A stretch of 10,942 nucleotides of DNA from Deltaproteobacteria bacterium (GTDB lineage: Bacteria; Desulfobacterota; Dissulfuribacteria; Dissulfuribacterales; JALVPX01): positions 1-10,942 of the forward strand of contig JALVPX010000193.1 of assembly GCA_027031565.1 (NCBI GenBank). The letters run 5' to 3'. The notes under the pieces are model-generated. The model saw only the letters and a list, made by a program, of their open reading frames with translations. It made no database searches and had not been told where the DNA came from. Below, piece after piece: positions 6,258 through 10,942 of the stretch (the first letter of the stretch is position 1; the number at the start of each line of letters is the position of its first letter). The translations under genes were made by a program, and so were the position numbers.

Positions 6258-6920
6258 ATGAAGAGCAAAATTGCAAAGATTCCCAAACAGGACAGGCCCC
6301 GGGAGAAACTTGCAAGGCTTGGCCCGGCCGCGCTTTCTGACCAGGAATTGATGGCAATATTAATCGGCAGCGGCACGAGGGGAAATGACGTGTTAACGCT
6401 GTCAGGGCGCATTGTGGCAAGGCTCGACGAGGCAAGGGGAAGCCTTTCCCTTGATGATCTGGTTGCCATAGACGGCATAGGCCCTGCCAAGGCCACATTG
6501 ATTGCAGCGGCAATGGAGTTTTTCAGGCGGCGTATCAGGCCCGAGGGGGTAAAGATTTCGAAGGCGGAAGACGTGCTGCCATTGGTGCTCCACTATGCAG
6601 ACAGGAAGCAGGAACATTTTCTGGCCATTTCTTTAAACGGGGCCAACGAGGTTATCACCACCAGGGTGGTTTCGATCGGCCTAGTCAATACCACCCAGGT
6701 TCACCCCAGGGAGGTCTTTGCAGATCCGATAACAGACAGGGCTTCAGCCGTCATCGTGGCCCACAATCATCCTTCTGGCCGCCTTGAACCGAGCAAGGAA
6801 GATAGGGAAGTTACAAGAAAGCTCAAGGATGCCGGAAGGATATTGGGCATCAAGCTCCTTGATCACATCATATTTTCCAAGAAGGGTATTTACAGCTTTC
6901 TCGACCACGCTCTTTTGTGA
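6258..6920 (+). CDS. radC: RadC family JAB/JAMM-domain protein
   Basis: A 220-aa cytoplasmic protein of the RadC (UPF0758) family; the in vivo role is unsettled, and the historic DNA-repair assignment is doubtful. Order of domains: RPREKLARLGPAALSDQEL (13-31) typical of the N terminus, a helix-hairpin-helix DIGIG-like DNA-binding segment (IDGIGPAKA, 71-79), then the metal-binding JAMM motif HNHPSG...PSKED with H169, H171, S179 and D182. All zinc ligands expected in this motif are present. The ATG has no clear ribosome-binding site (upstream CTTTTAATCC), so initiation may be leaderless-like from the close promoter. It diverges from the exosortase pair and converges on nadK. Confidence 0.94.
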   Translation: MKSKIAKIPKQDRPREKLARLGPAALSDQELMAILIGSGTRGNDVLTLSGRIVARLDEARGSLSLDDLVAIDGIGPAKATLIAAAMEFFRRRIRPEGVKISKAEDVLPLVLHYADRKQEHFLAISLNGANEVITTRVVSIGLVNTTQVHPREVFADPITDRASAVIVAHNHPSGRLEPSKEDREVTRKLKDAGRILGIKLLDHIIFSKKGIYSFLDHALL

Positions 6921-6996
6921 TGCTGCAGGTCTTTGGCAAGGGTGGGCAGGTAGAACAGGCTTGCAGGCGCAGCCTTGGCCATTTTTTCGATCAGCT

Positions 6997-7833
6997 TTAC
7001 TTGGCAGGCCTGTTTATGGCAGGTTCATTTGCCCAGCCCAGTTTTTCCCGCAGGATCGTAAAGTAGTCCTTTGAGGGAGACTTGACCAGTTTCAAGGCCC
7101 CAGGGGCCTTTTTTATGCCTACCTTGTCCTTTTCCTCAAGGACCCTGAAGATCCGGCCGTCTACGATCAGGGAAATTTCTTCCCTTTCCACTGGCTGGAT
7201 CTCTATCTCGATACAAGAGTCTCCCTGCAGGATGAGCGGCCTGGAGCCAAGGGCAAAGGGGCATATGGGCGTAAGCACCAGGGCCTCCATGTTCGGATGC
7301 ATGATAGGCCCGCCGGCAGACATGTTGTAGGCAGTGGAGCCCGTAGGGGTCGATATGATAAGTCCGTCTCCCCTGTAGGCATTTACGAACCTTGAATCAG
7401 ACCAGGTGGGAAGGGTTATGATCCTGCCAAAGGGTCCTTTGGTGAGTACCGCTTCGTTGAGTCCAAGAAATTCGTCAACCAGGGCCCCTTTTCGTTGTAT
7501 GGAAACAGAGATCATCATCCTCTCGTCAAGAGTGAAATCTCCCTCAATCAAAGAATCCACGGCCCTGTCCATCTCTTCAAGGGTGATCTCTGTCAAGAAG
7601 CCCAGGCCGCCGAGATTTATGCCCAGGAGCGGAATTCCAAGCTGGTGTGCCTTGCCGGCAACGTGAAGAAGGGTTCCGTCGCCGCCCAGCACGATAACGG
7701 CGTCGCTGCCCGGATCCACTGAACCCTCGCTAACCTCTATGTCTCTTGCAGCCAGCTTGCGGGACAAGGCAGAGGCCATTTTTTTCGGCAGCGCGGCCCG
7801 ATGTTTCGTTATGAGACTGACATGCCGGATCAC
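6997..7833 (-). CDS. nadK: NAD kinase
   Basis: Phosphorylates NAD to NADP in the cytoplasm. The 278-aa length is usual for bacterial enzymes. Signature elements: GGDGT (50-54) with catalytic D51, GINLGGLGFLTE (71-82), NE at 126-127 in LNEAVLTK, and GDGLIISTPTGSTAY (155-169). The start is GTG at 7833, overlapping the stop of the upstream M16 peptidase gene as GTGA, with an AAGGTGGGG-type ribosome-binding site 8-13 nt upstream; translation is therefore probably coupled. The 3' end faces radC, with a 76-bp gap that shows no good minus-strand terminator. Confidence 0.95.
   Translation of the reverse strand: MIRHVSLITKHRAALPKKMASALSRKLAARDIEVSEGSVDPGSDAVIVLGGDGTLLHVAGKAHQLGIPLLGINLGGLGFLTEITLEEMDRAVDSLIEGDFTLDERMMISVSIQRKGALVDEFLGLNEAVLTKGPFGRIITLPTWSDSRFVNAYRGDGLIISTPTGSTAYNMSAGGPIMHPNMEALVLTPICPFALGSRPLILQGDSCIEIEIQPVEREEISLIVDGRIFRVLEEKDKVGIKKAPGALKLVKSPSKDYFTILREKLGWANEPAINRPAK
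7094..7114 (+). terminator. radC-orientation intrinsic terminator inside nadK
   Basis: A perfect dyad AAGGCCC (7094-7100) / GGGCCTT (7104-7110) with a 3-nt loop, followed by Ts to 7114. Its T-run works only for + strand transcription, so it fits termination of radC reading into the antisense of nadK, 174 bp past the radC stop. On the minus strand it just encodes part of the nadK C terminus. A weaker hairpin with a displaced T-run at 6957-6987 is an alternative. Confidence 0.65.
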
Positions 7834-10493
7834 AGCGGCCCCACCTTCACCAGGGCATAGTGCTCTGTGTTGAAGATACGCTTTGCAGCCTTTGTCACGG
7901 CTTCAGGAGTCACCTTGCCGATTTCCTGCACGTACCGGCTTTGAAAATTGTAACCAAGGCCGTAAAGCTCGTTTAAGGCCATGTCAAAGGCCTGAGCCCC
8001 GTTGGTCTGCAGCCCGATTTCATGAGTTCCGATCAACCACCTTTTTGCCCTCTCCAGCTCCTTTTCGTCCACCGGTTCATTGGTGATCTTGTATATCTCC
8101 CTCCACAACGCCTTGATTGCCTTGTCCTTTTTCTCAGGTGCGCATCCTATGTAAAAGGCAAAGGAACCGTAGTCCAGCCCCAGCCCCACAAAGGAGGTAA
8201 GTGAATAGGCAAGGCTTTCCTTGTCGCGGAGTTCCGTAAATAGTCTGCCGCCCTGGCCGGCCAGTATGGCATTCAAGACCTCTGTAGGGTAGCGGTCTGG
8301 GCTTGTGATAGTAGTTCCTGGAAAGCCAAGGACGATGTGAACCTGCCTGATATCCCTTTTGATGTTCAAGAACCTTGGAGTGGTGAAGGGTTCGGGCCGG
8401 GGAGGGGCATTGGGAATCTCTTCCTCTTCAAGGATCCAGGCTCCCAGCAGCCTTTCCAGGTCCGAAACGAGTTCCTGCACATCTACATCTCCCACGATAG
8501 AGAGCACTGCACCGTCAGGGACAACGTACTTCGCATAGGTCTTCCTAAGCATGTCAGGTGAGATGTTCTTGACCGTTTCAGGTGTGCCCAGTTCATTCAT
8601 CCCATACGGGTGGGGAGCATACAGCAATCGCCTGAACTCCTTTATTGCCAAGGTGACTGGGGAGTCTTCCTGCTGTTTTATCTGTGCAATGATCAGCGGT
8701 TTCAATTTTTCCACTTCTTCTTCAGGGAAGATGGGATGCAGCAGGACCTCTGAAAAGATATCGAGTCCCTTTGCGAGGTTTTTGCTCAAGAAGGAGGCCT
8801 GGAGCCCGAAGGTGTTGCGGCCCGAAAAGCCGTTCAGCGCGCCTCCCATGGACTCTACGATCTCAGACAACTGCTGGGCGTCATATTTTTTGGTGCCCTT
8901 GTTCCACGCCTTTGCAAGGAAGTTGAAGAGGCCGTTGTTCTCCTTGCGCTCATATCTCAGACCGCCTGGAAATACGATTCTGGCCGCCACGGTGGGAACG
9001 TCCGGGTTCGCCTTTATCAAGACGGTAAGACCATTTGAGAGCACTACCCTGGTTGCTGGAGAAATGACTTCGTCCATGGCAGTTGCAGGCTCTTGCTTTT
9101 CAGGCTTTGCACGGGCCTGCTCAGCAATCACAGTCAGGGTTTCAGGCGAGAGTTCCACCTTAGCGCCTTCGGGAAGCACCATGACTACATTGATATTCCG
9201 GGTGTTGAAATATTTTTTTGCCACCTCCTGGATGTCCAAGGGCGTGACCTGTCTGATGCGCTGGAGATATATCTTTTCCTGCAAGGGATTGCCTGACAAG
9301 GTCTGGAAAAGGCCCAGTGTTCTGGCCATGCCTTCCATCTGTTCCTGGGTGTAAACGAAGTCGGTTTCCACCATGGTCTTGGCCTTGTCAAGTTCATCCT
9401 GGGCCGGGGGCGAAGCTGCCAGCCTGTATATCTCTTTCAATGCACCGGCTACTGCCTCTTTTGTTTTTGCAGGGTCCAGGGTGGCGGTGATCTCGAAAAG
9501 ACCTGGTCCCTTGGGAGTAAAGGCCGAGGCGCTTATGGTGTGCACCAGCTGAAGGTGTTCTTTAAGTTCCGTGTTGAGCCTTGAGCTGTTTCCCTGGCCG
9601 AGCAGGCTGGCCAGTACGTCCAGGACCGGGACATCCGACGACTCCCAGTTTGGTATGCCTGTAAAGGTTATGGCAAGATACCCCTCCTGTATCTCCATGT
9701 GTTCGCTGTTTACCTTTGGGGATTCCTGGACTGGCTCCTGGGGGAACGACGGCTCCTCGGGTCTTTTGCCGCCTTGAGCGCCGAAGAATTTGTTGGCCTT
9801 TTCAAGCACCCGGCCGGGATCGACATCGCCTGTAACCACCAGGGACATGAAGGCGGGGTGGTAACGCCTAGCCATGTATCTTTTGATATCATCCCTGGTA
9901 AAGGAGGTGACTGTGTCTGGATAGCCTATGACTGGCCTCCTGTATGGATGGACCTGGTAAGAAGTTTCCATGAGAAGCTTGTAGAGCCTTGTTCCAGGCC
10001 TGTCGTCCCTCATCCTCATCTCTTCAAGGACAACCTTTTTCTCTTTTTCCAATTCTGCCGGGTCAAAGGTGGAATGAAATATGGCATCAGACAGTATGTC
10101 CAATGCCTTGTCCGTGTAGTCCCTGGGCACCACGCAATGATACACTGTGTAATCCATGGAAGTATAGGCATTTATGGTGCCTCCAATGGATTCGATTTCC
10201 CGCGCAATCTCCCCGGGACCGCGTCTCTTCGTACCCTTGAATATCATGTGTTCTATGAGATGGGTGAGCCCTGCTTCCTTGTCTGTTTCATAGGAGCTCC
10301 CAGCCTTGACCCATACCTGCATGGCGGTTACCGGGGCCCTGCTGCTTTGCTTGACAATGGTGGTAAAGCCGTTTGAAAAGGTTTTCTTATAGAGACCAGG
10401 CATGATTTCCTCGCAGAAAGAATTGGATACAAAAAATAACAGCGCCAATAGGCTTGCTGCTGAAAACAAGAGGCCGAAACGGGCTGGCTTCAT
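7830..10493 (-). CDS. exported two-domain M16 family zinc metallopeptidase
   Basis: An 887-aa insulinase-like peptidase with two M16 modules in one chain. Residues 1-27 form a signal sequence (basic MKPAR, then a long hydrophobic core ending SNSFC), so it acts in the periplasm or at the envelope. The N-terminal module has the inverted zinc motif HLIEH (H78, E81, H82), followed by FKGTK and the third ligand E158 in VVLEEMRM. The C-terminal module, starting ~480, has lost this motif (N524, A527, K528) but keeps the substrate-binding R/Y pair in LRDKESLAY (R756, Y763), which the first half lacks. ATG 10493 is preferred to the ATG at 10514 because GGAGG lies 7-8 nt upstream of it. Followed by nadK with a 4-bp overlap. 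Substrate unknown; related proteins degrade peptides. Confidence 0.93.
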   Translation of the reverse strand: MKPARFGLLFSAASLLALLFFVSNSFCEEIMPGLYKKTFSNGFTTIVKQSSRAPVTAMQVWVKAGSSYETDKEAGLTHLIEHMIFKGTKRRGPGEIAREIESIGGTINAYTSMDYTVYHCVVPRDYTDKALDILSDAIFHSTFDPAELEKEKKVVLEEMRMRDDRPGTRLYKLLMETSYQVHPYRRPVIGYPDTVTSFTRDDIKRYMARRYHPAFMSLVVTGDVDPGRVLEKANKFFGAQGGKRPEEPSFPQEPVQESPKVNSEHMEIQEGYLAITFTGIPNWESSDVPVLDVLASLLGQGNSSRLNTELKEHLQLVHTISASAFTPKGPGLFEITATLDPAKTKEAVAGALKEIYRLAASPPAQDELDKAKTMVETDFVYTQEQMEGMARTLGLFQTLSGNPLQEKIYLQRIRQVTPLDIQEVAKKYFNTRNINVVMVLPEGAKVELSPETLTVIAEQARAKPEKQEPATAMDEVISPATRVVLSNGLTVLIKANPDVPTVAARIVFPGGLRYERKENNGLFNFLAKAWNKGTKKYDAQQLSEIVESMGGALNGFSGRNTFGLQASFLSKNLAKGLDIFSEVLLHPIFPEEEVEKLKPLIIAQIKQQEDSPVTLAIKEFRRLLYAPHPYGMNELGTPETVKNISPDMLRKTYAKYVVPDGAVLSIVGDVDVQELVSDLERLLGAWILEEEEIPNAPPRPEPFTTPRFLNIKRDIRQVHIVLGFPGTTITSPDRYPTEVLNAILAGQGGRLFTELRDKESLAYSLTSFVGLGLDYGSFAFYIGCAPEKKDKAIKALWREIYKITNEPVDEKELERAKRWLIGTHEIGLQTNGAQAFDMALNELYGLGYNFQSRYVQEIGKVTPEAVTKAAKRIFNTEHYALVKVGPL

Positions 10494-10514
10494 CGGTGTC
10501 CTCCAAAAAAGCAT

Positions 10515-10697
10515 ATTTATTTCACATAATTAGCCTGTTGGAATAATGAACGGCAATTCACTATTTCCCTTGACAGAGTGCGTGAATTTTGGTACAGACG
10601 AACAAATTTTTGTTTTTCTTCCTGTATTTATTGCCATTTACTGGTGATAATACAGTTGAAATCGGAGAGAGTTTAACTTTTTAGGCGGAGGGAAGCA
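10515..10697. other. divergent intergenic region
   Basis: An AT-rich region between the outward-facing M16 peptidase and YeeE/YedE-type genes; it must hold promoters for both. The rightward promoter candidates are listed separately. For the leftward gene only a poor match is visible on the minus strand (TTGCCG, then a TAATTA-type box 18 bp on), so I leave it uncalled. Confidence 0.6.
10570..10598 (+). promoter_or_regulatory. promoter of the YeeE/YedE-type gene
   Basis: A consensus -35 TTGACA (10570-10575), a 17-bp spacer and an extended -10, TGG-TACAGA (10590-10598). The predicted start near 10605 leaves a ~93-nt leader. A second -10-like GATAAT (10646-10651) lies closer to the gene but has no convincing -35 box. 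Confidence 0.5.
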
Positions 10698-10942
10698 ATG
10701 AGTTCTTTTTCTGGAAAGGTAAAGGAAGTCTATTCAGATTTCTTTAAAAAGACCTGGTCTCCCATGACAGGCGGAATATTGCTGGCGCTGTTGGCGATAT
10801 TCATGTTTGCGTGGCACAGGCCTTGGGGAATCGTAGGCGGCATAAGGAATTGGGCTGACTGGCTCTTTTACTACATCGGGCTCTTTGATCTGGATGAGCC
10901 GCCTGCGCATCCGCTGTTTTATTCTTCATCGGTGATGGATCT
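10698..10942 (+). CDS. YeeE/YedE-family sulfur transport membrane protein (5' partial)
   Basis: The first 81 codons of a gene that runs off the window. The protein opens with a short amphipathic segment, then KTWSPMTGGILLALLAIFMF, a first membrane helix at ~residues 22-38, followed by WHRPWGIVGGIRNW and a second hydrophobic segment WLFYYIGLF, ending in AHPLFYSSSVMD. The SPMTGGILLAL and WGIVGGIRNW pattern is what I associate with YeeE/YedE proteins, which import thiosulfate or related sulfur compounds through conserved cysteines; those cysteines would lie beyond the edge. Ribosome-binding site GGAGGG (10687-10692), 5 nt before the ATG. Family call is from pattern memory on a fragment. Confidence 0.75.
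   Translation, partial: MSSFSGKVKEVYSDFFKKTWSPMTGGILLALLAIFMFAWHRPWGIVGGIRNWADWLFYYIGLFDLDEPPAHPLFYSSSVMD

Noticed and set aside
6921..6996. Coding-looking minus-strand stretch just after the nadK stop
   Set aside because: Only ~25 codons, with no ribosome-binding site, and running into antisense of radC; too short to support.
8551..9354. 267-codon + strand frame opposite the M16 gene
   Set aside because: The minus-strand M16 reading explains this sequence fully; the + frame is Ser/Phe-rich without family features or a ribosome-binding site.
9699..10376. 225-codon + strand frame opposite the M16 N-terminal half
   Set aside because: Lies across the conserved zinc-site coding region on the other strand; no independent support.

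Overview
The window reads as chromosomal DNA from a bacterium of moderate GC content, most likely an anaerobic, sulfur-cycling lineage of the Desulfobacterota type. This placement is an inference from gene content: a short-form ThiC paired with an archaeal-like Thi4, an exosortase of the H type, a one-chain two-domain M16 peptidase, and a YeeE/YedE-type sulfur transporter at the right edge. No single sequence in the window fixes the taxon.

Layout. Positions 1-560 hold the 3' end of an rRNA operon: the last ~318 nt of 23S rRNA, a short spacer without tRNA, 5S rRNA and a strong intrinsic terminator. Positions 574-789 are an independent tRNA-Asn(GTT) unit with its own sigma70-type promoter, a hairpin-rich leader, an encoded CCA end and a terminator. 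Positions 790-1317 form about 530 bp with no convincing gene. Positions 1318-5125 are a TPP-riboswitch-controlled operon: promoter, aptamer, terminator/antiterminator platform, then thiC, thi4 and malQ, all on the + strand. ThiC makes the HMP-P half of thiamin and Thi4 the thiazole half; the 4-alpha-glucanotransferase MalQ follows 24 nt after thi4 and seems to ride on the same transcript.

Positions 5046-6199 on the minus strand hold an exosortase-H-like transpeptidase gene and a translationally coupled small membrane protein gene; the latter overlaps the 3' end of malQ tail-to-tail by 80 bp. The exosortase gene diverges from radC (6258-6920, +). radC converges on a minus-strand pair in which a large exported M16 metallopeptidase gene is followed by NAD kinase with a 4-bp GTGA overlap. 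A good + strand terminator for radC sits inside the nadK coding sequence. The last 245 bp begin a YeeE/YedE-family membrane protein gene, transcribed rightward from a ~200 bp divergent intergenic region with a consensus -35 box.

The points most worth a second look are the Thi4, which by hand alignment lacks both the suicidal Cys and the archaeal His at the sulfur-donor position; the complementary half-sites of the fused M16 peptidase; the readable two-state TPP switch driving a sugar enzyme; the exosortase pair; and the possible start of a sulfur-disproportionation (YedE/TusA/DsrE) locus.
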